Assembly (NCBI GenBank): GCA_038040385.1 | Contig: JBBPII010000007.1 | Span: 180,346-244,345 of the forward strand | Source of the DNA: Gilichinskyi gelida | Lineage (GTDB): Bacteria > Acidobacteriota > Thermoanaerobaculia > Gp7-AA8 | Length of the DNA stretch: 64,000 nucleotides | Direction: 5' to 3' | Part shown: in pieces, positions 14,123 through 21,987 of the stretch | Numbering within the stretch: the first letter of the stretch is position 1 | How the letters are laid out: the number at the start of each line of letters is the position of its first letter | Notes under the pieces: model-generated | What the model was told of the DNA's origin: nothing | The model's input: the letters and a program-made list of their open reading frames with translations, nothing else | Database searches by the model: none | Made by a program: the position numbers and the translations under genes

Positions 14123-15271
14123 GTGAGCGACAACGACGAATCGAAACGCGACCGCGACGAAGAGCTCCGCGAAAAGAACCTCCATCGCACGCTGAGCTTC
14201 GTCTTCGCCGCCCTTGGTATCGGCTTTCTCGCCGTGATCGTTTACGCGTCGAGCTCAAAGCAGGGAAGTGCGGTCAATCTCAACATCGCTGCCACCGGCG
14301 TCATCGTGGCTGGAGCCTTCGCTCTCCTCGGCTTCGCGGGCGGGTTTCTCTTCGGCATCCCGAAGAGCCTGCAAGGAGATGCCGCGCCGGCGGTGCCGGC
14401 CGCAGGGGCGGCCGCCGAGAAGGGGACGAAGCGCTCGCGTCTGACGACGAATACGAATCTCGAGCAGATGTCGGACTGGCTCACGAAGATTCTGGTCGGC
14501 GTGGGATTGACGCAACTGGTGAACGTCGGAGATGCACTCTGGAAGCTTGCCGAGCAGTTCAAGAGCTTCTTCGGGGGCAACGTAAGCGAAGTCTTCATCA
14601 TCGGTATCGTGCTTTACTTCAGCACGGCCGGTTTTCTCGCCGGCTACTTTTGGACGCGGCTCTTTCTCGCGGGAGCGTTCTCCCTCGCGGATCGCAGTCT
14701 CGAAGCCGTGTCGCGAGCAATGGATGAGTTGCGAGGGGATATCGAAAGCACGCGTCAGGTAGCGGAGACCGCGCTCGATAAGTCTCAGCCGGAGGCGACC
14801 GCGCCATCCGCCGCGGCACAGCGCCCCGATCCGGACTCACGCCTCGAAGCGCTGGCGAAGAGGTACAACGAAATCCGCGACGCGATGTCGAAAGGGTCTG
14901 CGCGAACCGCAGAGATGACGCGCATCGTGAACGAAATGATCGATATCGCGCCGTCCGCAAAAGTCGATGTCCGGAAATGGCTCTTCTCGGATGATCGCGG
15001 GCAGCGCTTGGCGGCGTACGCACGCCTCTACAAGGCACCCGATCCAACGCTCGCCGATGCGCTCGTGCAGAGCGTCACATCGAAAGAAGACAAGAATTTC
15101 GGTGAATACTGGGGAATCCGCGCCATCGGAAAGAATAGCGAACACCTCAGTGAGGCGTCGGTGAACAGCCTCCGCGCACGACTGCAGCAACTGAAGCCGA
15201 CGACCGATCGCTATGCCGAGTTGCGCCGGGTGCTTGCCGATATCGACGCGCGGCGTACTGCACGGGCGTAA
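14123..15271 (+). CDS. Multi-pass membrane protein with conserved NTNLEQxSDWLTK motif, unknown function
   Basis: The 382-residue product begins at a GTG. A charged N-terminus (SDNDESKRDRDEELREKN) precedes two membrane helices (residues about 25-45 and 55-80, with GFAGGFLFGIPKSLQ), a linker, the motif TNTNLEQMSDWLTKILVGVGLTQL, and a further helix pair (VFIIGIVLYFSTAGFLAGYFW). The C-terminal half is soluble and helical, with repeats suggesting an armadillo-like fold. I recall this membrane motif in proteins that carry varied soluble domains such as pYEATS, but I cannot check it. The gene is alone, opposite to both neighbours, looks less GC-rich than they are, and is bounded by dnaE2-derived sequence, which suggests acquisition. 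Confidence 0.75.
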   Translation: MSDNDESKRDRDEELREKNLHRTLSFVFAALGIGFLAVIVYASSSKQGSAVNLNIAATGVIVAGAFALLGFAGGFLFGIPKSLQGDAAPAVPAAGAAAEKGTKRSRLTTNTNLEQMSDWLTKILVGVGLTQLVNVGDALWKLAEQFKSFFGGNVSEVFIIGIVLYFSTAGFLAGYFWTRLFLAGAFSLADRSLEAVSRAMDELRGDIESTRQVAETALDKSQPEATAPSAAAQRPDPDSRLEALAKRYNEIRDAMSKGSARTAEMTRIVNEMIDIAPSAKVDVRKWLFSDDRGQRLAAYARLYKAPDPTLADALVQSVTSKEDKNFGEYWGIRAIGKNSEHLSEASVNSLRARLQQLKPTTDRYAELRRVLADIDARRTARA

Positions 15272-15276
15272 TGCTC

Positions 15277-15292
15277 TCAATGAAAGTCGTGG
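15277..15292. repeat. 16-bp direct repeat partner at the dnaE2 3' end
   Basis: TCAATGAAAGTCGTGG covers the dnaE2 stop codon and the last codons (HDFH). The identical copy at 14056-14071 lies on the other side of the membrane-protein gene, 1221 bp away. Confidence 0.8.
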
Positions 15293-18200
15293 CTGGCTAC
15301 CTCGCCGATCCCTTCCAGCGGCCAGAATCGTTCCGCGCGAACCGAGCACTGGCCGTCGGTGTTCTGCAGGATGCCCTCGACGACCAGGCCTGAAGAGCCG
15401 ACGATCAGCGCGCGATGCTCGCGGAAGAGATCGGGGTGGACGATGGCCTGTGAGATTCCGCTCTCGTCCTCCAGGGTGAGGAAGACGAACCCCTTCGCCG
15501 TCCCCGGGCGCTGGCGGACGATGACCGCGCCCGCGGTGGTGACCCGGCGGCCGTTGGGGATGCGTTTCAGATCGTCCGCGCTCTTCACGCCGTCGCGCTT
15601 CAGCGATTTGCGGAAGTGAGTGAGGAGGTGCGGGCCGGTGGTGAGCTCCATCGCGGCGTAGTCGGCCATGGTGTTTTCGAGGCGGGACATCTCCGGGAGT
15701 GGGTTGGCCGTTGGCGGTTGGCCGTTGGCCGTTTCGAACAATTCGCCGGCCGGCTTGGCCACGCGCGCGGCTTGCCAGAGCGCGGCGCGGCGCGTGAGGC
15801 CGAGCGAGGCGAGGGCGCCGGCGTAGGCGAGCTTGGTGAGCTGATCGTCGCGAAGGCGCGTGCGGCGCTGGAAGTCGTCGACGGAGGTGAATGGTGTAGG
15901 GGCGCCCGCTCCCGGGCGCCCGGCGGCCGAAGCGGCCGCCGCTACACTTGCCTCCCGCAAGCCCTTCACGAACCGGAGGCCTAAGCGCACCGCGCCGTTC
16001 TCCCAGCGACATGTCCAGCCGGAGTGATTGACGTCGACGGGGAGCACGCGGACGCCGTGGCGCTCGGCGTCCTTCACCAGGGTGGCCGGATGGTAGAAGC
16101 CCATCGGCCAGGCGTTGAGCAGTGCGACGTAGAACGCCGCCGCGTGGTGCGCCTTCAGGTACGCGCTGGCGTAGGCGATGAGGGCGAAGCTCGCGGCGTG
16201 CGATTCGGGGAATCCGTACAGCGCGAACGAGGTGATCGATTTGACGATCTGCTCCTGCGCCGCGGCGCCGATGCCGTTCGTCGTCATCCCCTGGCGCAGC
16301 CGCTTCTCGATCTCCTTCATCCGCTCCATGGACCGCTTGAATCCCATCGCCCGCCGCAGCTCCTCGGCCTCGCCGCCGGTGAAGTTCGCGGCGACCATGG
16401 CGATGCGTAGCAACTGCTCCTGAAAGAGCGGGACGCCGAGGGTGCGCTTCAGGATCGGCTCCAGGCAGGGATGCGGATACTCGACCTCCGCTTTTCCCTG
16501 CCGCCGGTCGAAGAAGGGCTTGATCATGCCGCCGACGATGGGGCCGGGGCGGATGATGGCCACCTGCACCACGATGTCGTAGAAGCACTTCGGCTTGTGG
16601 CGCGGCAGCGACGACATCTGCGCCCGGCTCTCCACCTGGAACATGCCGATGGTGTCCGCCTCGTTGAGCATCTTGTAGACGCGCGGGTCGTCCTGCGGCA
16701 GATGAGCAAGGTCAACATCTTGACCTTCGTGCCTGCGGATGAGCGGGATCATCTCCTCGATGGCCTGCAGCATGCCGAGGCCCAGGAGATCGACTTTGAT
16801 GATGCCGAGGTCGGCGCAGTCGTCCTTGTCCCACTGGATGACCACCCGCCCGGGCATCGACGCCGGCTCCAGCGGGACGACTTCGTCGAGCCGCCCCTTG
16901 GCCATCACCATCCCACCGGAGTGCTGGCCGAGATGTCGCGGGAGGTTGTGGATCTGCGTCTGCAGGCGCATGAAGTGCTGCACGCGGACGTCGGTCGGAT
17001 CGAAGCCGATGGCCGCGAGCTGTTCGCCCATCTCCTCGACCGCTTCCCGGATCTCTCCGAAGTTCCACGTGCTCATGCACTTGGATAGCTTGTCGGCCTG
17101 CTCGAGCGAGAAGCCGAGGGCCTTGGCCACCTCGCGCGCCGCGCTGCGGTCGCGGTAGGTGATGACGTTGGCGGTCATCGCCGAGCCGTGCACGCCGTAG
17201 CTCTTGTAGACGTGCTGGATGACTCTCTCCCGCTGGTCGCCCGACGGGAGGTCGAGGTCGATGTCCGGCCACTCGCCGCGCTCCTCGGAGAGGAATCGCT
17301 CGAAGAGGAGGTCCATCTTCACCGGATCGACGGCGGTGATGCCGAGGGCGTAGCAGACCGCGCTGTTCGCCGCGGAGCCGCGCCCCTGCACCAGGATCTT
17401 CTCCCTGTTGCAGAACTGCACGATGTCCCAGACGATCAGGAAGTAGCCGGCGAGGTCGAGCTTCTCGATGGTGGCCAGCTCTTTTTCGATTTGCGCCTGG
17501 GCGCGCGCGGTGAGGGGGCGGAAGCGCGCCGTGGCGCCGTTCCAGGCGATCTTGCGGAGAAACGACATCGGCGACTCGCCCGGCGGCAGCGGGTAGTCGG
17601 GGAACTGGTAGCCGAGGTTGGCGAGGGTGAAGTCGAGGGTCTGCGACAGCTCCCATGCGTTGTCCAGCGCCTCGGGGAGGTCGGGGAAGAGCGCGGCCAT
17701 CTCCGCCGCGCTCTTGACGTGGCGCTCGCGGTTGATGCCGAGGAGACGGCCGGCACTGTCAACATGTTGACCTTCGCGGATGCAGGTGAGGACGTCGTGC
17801 AGCTCCTTGTCCGACGGCCGGGCGTAGCGGACGCCGTTGGTGGCGACGAGCGGCAGCCGCATCCGCCGCGCCAGGCCGGCGAGGCGGATGTTGTGATGCT
17901 CCTCTTCGCGGACGTGATGCCGCTGCAGCTCGACGTGCGTGCGCCCTTTGAAGATGCCGGCGATCTTGTCGATGGTGGCGTCGTCGTCGCGGGTCAGGCA
18001 GTGCAGCCCCGCCGCGAACTCCTCGACCAGCTCCCACGTGTAGCGCTGTTCCCCCTTCGGCCGGCCGAGCGCCCCCGCCGTGATCAGCTTGCAGAGGTTC
18101 TTGTAGCCCGTGCGGTTCCCCACCAAAACGCTGACCCGCCCCCCACCCTCCATGGTCAGCTCCGCCCCGACCAGCGCCTTGACTCCCGTCTTCTTCGCCG

Positions 18201-18483
18201 CCCCATAAAACCGCGGCGCACCGTAGACGCCGTTGCGGTCGATGAGGGCCATGGCGGGAACATCCCGCTCTGCCGCCGTATAGACCAGGTCCTCAGGCAG
18301 CGAAGCTCCATCGAGAAACGAGAACGCTGACGCGGCGCGCAATTCCGCATACGGCCGCTTCGGCTTCGTCGCCTTCGGCGGCGCCTGCTCGGGCGGATCA
18401 TCCCCACCGGTGCCGCCGAATTTCTCGTGGACGTGGGGCAAATGATCGTATTCGCACGACACCGGCACGCCGCGATCGCTCAC
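15277..18483 (-). CDS. dnaE2: Error-prone DNA polymerase III alpha subunit DnaE2 (ImuC)
   Basis: The 1068-residue polymerase performs translesion synthesis in DNA-damage-induced mutagenesis together with ImuA and ImuB. The PHP domain starts at YAELRAASAFSFLDGASLPEDLV; the palm carries GRGSAANSAVCYALGIT and the catalytic PDIDLDLPSGDQRERV; then QHSGGMVMA, PRHKPKCFYDIVVQVAIIRPGPI, HAASFALIAYASAYLKAHH and a C-terminal OB fold (TTAGAVIVRQRPGTAKGFVFLTLED). The family usually starts near residue 45 of this frame; the first residues (MSDRGVPVSCEYDHLPHVH) match the typical DnaE2 start region. It overlaps imuB by 4 bp. Two palindromic repeats are read through in frame (residues about 846-863 and 918-928). 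Two GTCAA-N4-TTGAC motifs lie inside. Confidence 0.95.
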   Translation of the reverse strand: MSDRGVPVSCEYDHLPHVHEKFGGTGGDDPPEQAPPKATKPKRPYAELRAASAFSFLDGASLPEDLVYTAAERDVPAMALIDRNGVYGAPRFYGAAKKTGVKALVGAELTMEGGGRVSVLVGNRTGYKNLCKLITAGALGRPKGEQRYTWELVEEFAAGLHCLTRDDDATIDKIAGIFKGRTHVELQRHHVREEEHHNIRLAGLARRMRLPLVATNGVRYARPSDKELHDVLTCIREGQHVDSAGRLLGINRERHVKSAAEMAALFPDLPEALDNAWELSQTLDFTLANLGYQFPDYPLPPGESPMSFLRKIAWNGATARFRPLTARAQAQIEKELATIEKLDLAGYFLIVWDIVQFCNREKILVQGRGSAANSAVCYALGITAVDPVKMDLLFERFLSEERGEWPDIDLDLPSGDQRERVIQHVYKSYGVHGSAMTANVITYRDRSAAREVAKALGFSLEQADKLSKCMSTWNFGEIREAVEEMGEQLAAIGFDPTDVRVQHFMRLQTQIHNLPRHLGQHSGGMVMAKGRLDEVVPLEPASMPGRVVIQWDKDDCADLGIIKVDLLGLGMLQAIEEMIPLIRRHEGQDVDLAHLPQDDPRVYKMLNEADTIGMFQVESRAQMSSLPRHKPKCFYDIVVQVAIIRPGPIVGGMIKPFFDRRQGKAEVEYPHPCLEPILKRTLGVPLFQEQLLRIAMVAANFTGGEAEELRRAMGFKRSMERMKEIEKRLRQGMTTNGIGAAAQEQIVKSITSFALYGFPESHAASFALIAYASAYLKAHHAAAFYVALLNAWPMGFYHPATLVKDAERHGVRVLPVDVNHSGWTCRWENGAVRLGLRFVKGLREASVAAAASAAGRPGAGAPTPFTSVDDFQRRTRLRDDQLTKLAYAGALASLGLTRRAALWQAARVAKPAGELFETANGQPPTANPLPEMSRLENTMADYAAMELTTGPHLLTHFRKSLKRDGVKSADDLKRIPNGRRVTTAGAVIVRQRPGTAKGFVFLTLEDESGISQAIVHPDLFREHRALIVGSSGLVVEGILQNTDGQCSVRAERFWPLEGIGEVASHDFH
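15701..15731. repeat. TTGGCCGTTGGC tandem/palindromic repeat inside dnaE2
   Basis: Units of TTGGCCG and TTGGCGG are repeated four times. On the coding strand this reads ANGQPPTANPLP in frame, a sequence that does not look like polymerase and lies in a linker. Confidence 0.7.
15894..15947. repeat. 54-bp palindromic element inside dnaE2
   Basis: The element starts GTGTAG and ends CTACAC, with nested GGGCGCCCG...CGGGCGCCC and GGCGGCC...GGCCGCC palindromes. Its length is a multiple of three, and it adds about 18 Ala/Gly/Pro-rich residues (VAAAASAAGRPGAGAP) to the polymerase. Confidence 0.8.
16708..16727. other. GTCAA-N4-TTGAC motif in dnaE2 (copy 1)
   Basis: AAGGTCAACATCTTGACCTT has 8-bp complementary arms. 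It encodes GQDVDL with codons GGT CAA GAT GTT GAC, unlike the C/G-ending codons around it. Confidence 0.6.
17758..17771. other. GTCAA-N4-TTGAC motif in dnaE2 (copy 2)
   Basis: GTCAACATGTTGAC is a perfect 14-bp palindrome. It encodes GQHVDS with codons GGT CAA CAT GTT GAC. Confidence 0.6.
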
Positions 18484-20051
18484 GCGTCGTACCTCGCGTC
18501 GACGAACCAGTCGCCGTTTTCATAGACGCGGTAAATACCTCCGCGATCGAGCTCGACGTCCCAGTACTGGCGAAACTCCGGCGTTCCGCGCCACCATCCT
18601 TCTTCGATTCGCCACGGTCCCGAAGAGAGGATCACCGATCCCTCGATCCCGTCGCCGCGCATGGATGAGATCGACGTGTCGCGCATCACGACCTCCACCG
18701 GCACCGGCGGCCGGAAGACGCGCAGCGCGGCGAGACCGCGGCCGCGCGGGGGGGTGGGGCGGAGGGTGGGTGGGAGCGGGGGGGCGAACTCGCCGATGGC
18801 GTGGCGCTCGGGGAGGTGGCCGTCGACGGTCATCGGCATGCCGACGCGGTCGTCCCCTAGGATGGAGATCAGTCGGGCGATGGTCGTGGCCAGCTTTTCA
18901 GGGGAGATGGCGGCGGGACCGAACAGCGACAGTTGCGCGCGGCGGGGGCGGTCGGGGTGGGCGACGAACGAGAAGCCGATCACCGGCGCGCCGGGCGCCT
19001 TTTTCTCCAGGTCGAGGCGCAGCAGGGTGAGGATGGTCTTCACGTCGCGGGTGGGGGCGGGGAGGTCGATGCCGCGGGCGTCGAAGCCGTCGGGCTCGAG
19101 AGTCAGCGTCATCTCGATCCGCTTGCAGGCGAAGCCCTGGATCTCCATCCGCTGGGCCAGGCGGTCGAGCGCGGCGTTGGCAATGAAGAGGAACGGTTCG
19201 AGCGCCACCAGCGGCCACTCCAGCTCCATCCCTTCCCGGAATTCCGGCGGCAGCGCGCGCGGGGTGATGGGGCGGGGGTCGATGCCGCGCGCGGCCCAGT
19301 GCAGCTCGCGGCCGATGTCGCCGAGGCGGCTGGCGATCTCGCTCTCCGGGAGACGGGCCAGATCGCCGATCGACGTCAGACCGAAACGGCGCAGCATCGT
19401 CGCCGCCTCGATCTCCGGCGAGAGACGCGCCAACGGCAGCGGCGCGAGAAAGCTCGCCTCGTCGCCCGCGGCGACGATGACCGGCGACTTCGGCAGCTCC
19501 GCGGCGACGCGCGCCGCGAGCTTGCTCGCCGCGATGCCCACCCGCGCCGGAAGGCCGACCGCGTCGCAGGCCCGGATGGCGGCATGAGCGAGGTTCGATT
19601 CGGCATTTGTAGGGGCGCGCGGCAGCGCGCCCGTAGCTTCCGTCGGCGATTGATCCGCGGGAGTACCGGGCGCGCTGCCGCGCGCCCCTACGGCGGTGTT
19701 CGCGAAGTGGCGCTCCAGCCCTTCGATGTCGATGAAGGCCACCCCGCCGCCGGCGTCCTCGATGCGCGGTGAGAACGATTCGGCCACTTCGATCAGCGCC
19801 TCTTGCGCGGTGCGCTCGCACTCCGCGTCGCGGCCGCGGGCGATGAGCTTCGGCATGATCGAGCGCGCCTGCGCCAGCGTCTGTCCGGGCGCGATCCCTT
19901 TCTTCCGCGCGCGGCGCGTCGCGGCTACGACGTGCGCGTTGCCGCCGTTGCCTTCCACCACGGCGATGGCCTCTTCGCGCAGCGACGGCTCGCTGCGAAG
20001 GCGTGCCGCCAGCGGGAACATGGGGATGAAGAAGCAGGCCAGGCGGGTCAT
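18480..20051 (-). CDS. imuB: ImuB, Y-family polymerase-like translesion accessory protein
   Basis: The 523-residue product is a catalytically inactive Y-family polymerase homologue that links DnaE2 to the beta clamp. It starts TRLACFFIPMFPLAARLRSEPSL; RRARKKGIAPGQTLAQARSIMPKL and GGGVAFIDIEGLERHF follow the Y-polymerase plan; LPARVGIAASKLAARVAAE, LRRFGLTSIGDLARLPESEIASRLG (helix-hairpin-helix) and a C-terminal tail (EGWWRGTPEFRQYWDVELDRGGIYRVYENGDWFVDARYDA, given here for its ends only in part) complete it. Residues about 121-148 come from an 83-bp palindromic repeat inserted in frame. The start overlaps the imuA stop and the stop overlaps the dnaE2 start, so the three genes are one operon. 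Confidence 0.93.
   Translation of the reverse strand: MTRLACFFIPMFPLAARLRSEPSLREEAIAVVEGNGGNAHVVAATRRARKKGIAPGQTLAQARSIMPKLIARGRDAECERTAQEALIEVAESFSPRIEDAGGGVAFIDIEGLERHFANTAVGARGSAPGTPADQSPTEATGALPRAPTNAESNLAHAAIRACDAVGLPARVGIAASKLAARVAAELPKSPVIVAAGDEASFLAPLPLARLSPEIEAATMLRRFGLTSIGDLARLPESEIASRLGDIGRELHWAARGIDPRPITPRALPPEFREGMELEWPLVALEPFLFIANAALDRLAQRMEIQGFACKRIEMTLTLEPDGFDARGIDLPAPTRDVKTILTLLRLDLEKKAPGAPVIGFSFVAHPDRPRRAQLSLFGPAAISPEKLATTIARLISILGDDRVGMPMTVDGHLPERHAIGEFAPPLPPTLRPTPPRGRGLAALRVFRPPVPVEVVMRDTSISSMRGDGIEGSVILSSGPWRIEEGWWRGTPEFRQYWDVELDRGGIYRVYENGDWFVDARYDA
19609..19691. repeat. 83-bp inverted repeat inserted in frame in imuB
   Basis: Two perfectly complementary 25-bp arms (19609-19633 and 19667-19691, beginning GTAGGGGCGCGCGGCAGC) flank a 33-bp centre. 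The element is read through in the imuB frame and adds Gly/Ala/Pro/Ser-rich residues. Related blocks lie at 4344 and 15894. Confidence 0.9.
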
Positions 20052-20860
20052 GGCAATGCCTTGAAGAAAACTTTCACGCTCTCGCCGGTCCGCTTGTGCC
20101 GGTGCTTCTCCAGACGCAGCCGCGTCTCCACGCCCGCCAGCACGCGCGGCGAGCGGCCGGAGCCGAGCCAGCGCGCGCGCGACCCGTACGACAGCACCAT
20201 CGCCTCCGACGTCGTGCCGGTCAGCGCGTAGGGAGCGGAGACGAGGATGGTGCAGCCGTGCGACTCCGCCACGCGCGCCAGCCGCACCCACGTGGAGTCG
20301 GGGACGCGCCGTCCGCGCAGCGGCGGAAGGCCGGCGTCGAGGGCCACGACCTGCACGCCGGTGGCGCCGATCATCTCCGCCGCCATCACCGCCTGCTTCA
20401 GCGTCTTCGGGCGGACCCAGAGCATCCGGCGCAGGTCGATGCCGGCGGCCTCGCCGAGCTGCGGATCGAAGCCGTCGCCGAGGTCGATCAGAGCGGCCGC
20501 TTCGCCGATCGACGTCGCCGCGGCGAGGACGGCCATGACGATCGAGTAGCGCTCGCCGCGGCCGGCGATCTCGGTGGTCTTGCCGCGCGCCAGCCCCCCG
20601 CCGAGGAGGGTGTCGAGCGGCTCGATGGTGGTGGGGAGGGTCGTCTCGCGGCGGCGGCGGCGAATCGCGCGGACCAGCTCCGCGCCGTTGGTGATCTTTG
20701 CGCCGATCGCCGCATCGAGGCTCGCGCGCAGGTTGCGCACTTCCGCCCGCTCCCCGGCCTCCACAGGCGGTGGAGGCGGCAGGAGGATGGGTTTGGGGTG
20801 GGCTTCGGGGCGAAGAAGCGGGACCTGCAGAGAGTCGAGACGCCGAGCGGGAGCAGCCAA
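20048..20860 (-). CDS. imuA: ImuA, RecA-like translesion accessory protein
   Basis: The 270-residue product is the first gene of the imuA-imuB-dnaE2 damage-tolerance operon. It has a RecA/SulA-like core: TTIEPLDTLLGGGLARGKTTEIAGRG with a Walker A-like GLARGKTT, then AALIDLGDGFDPQ, MLWVRPKTLKQAVMAAEMI, VVALDAGLPPL and WVRLARVAESHGCTILVSAP. ImuA interacts with ImuB and DnaE2 during mutagenic repair. The N-terminus contains a proline run (LLPPPPPVEAG). No ATG fits; TTG at 20858-20860 is 9 nt after a TATATT box, with TTGTTT 17 bp further upstream. I see no obvious LexA box, but the box of this lineage is unknown to me. Confidence 0.9.
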   Translation of the reverse strand: MAAPARRLDSLQVPLLRPEAHPKPILLPPPPPVEAGERAEVRNLRASLDAAIGAKITNGAELVRAIRRRRRETTLPTTIEPLDTLLGGGLARGKTTEIAGRGERYSIVMAVLAAATSIGEAAALIDLGDGFDPQLGEAAGIDLRRMLWVRPKTLKQAVMAAEMIGATGVQVVALDAGLPPLRGRRVPDSTWVRLARVAESHGCTILVSAPYALTGTTSEAMVLSYGSRARWLGSGRSPRVLAGVETRLRLEKHRHKRTGESVKVFFKALP

Positions 20861-20869
20861 CGTCCGAGC

Positions 20870-20898
20870 AATATAGGGCGGTAATCGGGCGTAAACAA
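20870..20898 (-). promoter_or_regulatory. Promoter of the imuA-imuB-dnaE2 operon
   Basis: On the minus strand TTGTTT (20893-20898) and TATATT (20870-20875) are separated by exactly 17 bp. The -10 box ends 9 nt before the TTG start, so the transcript is probably leaderless. Confidence 0.6.
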
Positions 20899-20967
20899 GA
20901 TGCGGGTATTCTGCTGCCGCACGTTGATCAAGTCCTGCTATTTCAGGCGCATGCTACCCTTCCACAC

Positions 20968-21169
20968 ATGCCCGTTCAGGTAAGTCTCCCCGAAGATCGC
21001 AGTCCAAATCGATCATGTTTCAAACGACCGATCGGCATTCGTCACGGAAGCCGTGAAGCGTTTGCTGCGTGAATCGGGTCGAGAATCGACACCGGACGAG
21101 ATCGACCGGATCAACGAGCTTGCAGATGAACTGAATCGAGAGGCAGAAGACGTCCTCGAGTACCAGTAG
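20968..21169 (+). pseudogene. Frameshifted MazE/RHH-type antitoxin
   Basis: The frame from ATG 20968 reads MPVQVSLPED and then loses sense. Shifting by one base gives AVQIDHVSNDRSAFVTEAVKRLL, then DEIDRINELADELNREAEDVLEYQ and a TAG at 21169. The joined protein matches small antitoxins with SAFVTEAVRRLL in the DNA-binding half and INxxADELNxEAxEVLxYQ in the toxin-binding tail. One missing base in GATC-GCAGTC (near 21000) explains the break. No toxin gene follows. Sequencing error is the alternative to real decay. Confidence 0.65.
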
Positions 21170-21396
21170 CCGCGGGGTCGCGCTCGCGCCGCGTACCGGC
21201 GGCGGCCGATCTCGCCACCGGCACGGTAGCCGTCGCGGAACGCCAGGCACCCGTCGTCGGTGTGTGTCAAAAGCCCGCGACCGAGAAACCACGCGTAGTC
21301 CCGCGCGGCCAAATCGTCCTCGTCGAGATCGCCATCCCATCGCTCGAGCGCGCCGTGCGTCTGCCCGTCGTGCGTCAACGTCGCTGATGCGTTCAT
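21013..21396 (-). CDS. Small protein of unknown function coupled to the AraC gene
   Basis: A 127-residue frame starts at ATG 21394-21396, which overlaps the stop of the AraC-type gene as ATGA. The first part (LERWDGDLDEDDLAARDYAWFLGRGLL, DGCLAFRDGYRAGGEIGRRRY) looks like protein; the last 45 residues lie antisense to the broken antitoxin and are Ser/Arg-rich, so the original stop may have been lost. I do not recognise a family. The coupled start argues that the gene is or was real. Confidence 0.4.
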   Translation of the reverse strand: MNASATLTHDGQTHGALERWDGDLDEDDLAARDYAWFLGRGLLTHTDDGCLAFRDGYRAGGEIGRRRYAARARPRGYWYSRTSSASRFSSSASSLIRSISSGVDSRPDSRSKRFTASVTNADRSFET

Positions 21397-21797
21397 CGTC
21401 GCCGCCTCGCACCGCGTTCCGCCATCCGCGCTCGATACTTCGCCGGGGTCGTTCCGTACGCCACCCGAAACCACCGGGTGAACGTCCACGGCGTCCCAAA
21501 CCCGCTCGCCATCGCAATCTGCAGCACCGTCACCTTGGCGGGCGTCCTTCTGAGGAGTTCTTCCGCGTGCGCCAGTTGCCGCGATCGAAGGAAATTGCCG
21601 ATCGACGTGCCGATCAACTGCGGCGCAATGCGACTCAGGTACGGCTGCGTGGCCTCCAGGTACCCTGCGGCAAATTCCTTGACGCTTACGGGCCTTTGCC
21701 TGGCGTAACAGTCCTCGAGATACAGATCGGCCGCTTCCTCGAAACGGCGGCGGTTCTCGTCCCGCGAGCGGCGGCGTTTCCTCTTGCTCCCAGCCAT
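21393..21797 (-). CDS. AraC-type transcriptional regulator, short
   Basis: The 134-residue product starts MAGSKRKRRRSRDENRRRF, with a basic tail, then two helix-turn-helix units of the AraC type: RPVSVKEFAAGYLEATQPYLSRIAPQLIG and TVLQIAMASGFGTPWTFTRWFRVAYGTTPAKYRARM. The second matches the conserved GFxxxxxFxRxFxxxxGxTPxxYR signature. There is no ligand-binding domain. A longer frame to 21866 exists, but this ATG begins the basic region. The next small gene overlaps its stop. Targets cannot be told; it sits beside the inverted repeat that bounds the sigma-factor module. Confidence 0.7.
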   Translation of the reverse strand: MAGSKRKRRRSRDENRRRFEEAADLYLEDCYARQRPVSVKEFAAGYLEATQPYLSRIAPQLIGTSIGNFLRSRQLAHAEELLRRTPAKVTVLQIAMASGFGTPWTFTRWFRVAYGTTPAKYRARMAERGARRRR

Positions 21798-21908
21798 CCC
21801 GTTCTTTCGGACACGACGGAGGACCGGATCAAAAGTGTCTACAGCGGGCGAACCGGCCGCAATCATGTCCCCTCCTACCGAGAGAGTGACAATCCCGCCC
21901 GATTGCGC

Positions 21909-21926
21909 ACCCTCATTTCGTAACCT
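21909..21926. repeat. 18-bp inverted repeat, left copy
   Basis: ACCCTCATTTCGTAACCT is the exact reverse complement of 24236-24253. A GCGCGCGGG/CCCGCGCGC hairpin follows directly at about 21929-21964. Together the copies bracket the sigma/anti-sigma/secreted peptide genes. Confidence 0.85.
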
Positions 21927-21987
21927 GAGCGCGCGGGAGCAGCCGCTTTTTGCCCCCGCGCGCCCAACCTCAATCGCGACCGATACC

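Noticed and set aside
15701..15947. CRISPR-like array from the repeated units in dnaE2
   Set aside because: Units differ in length, are palindromic and have no regular spacers; they are translated in frame.
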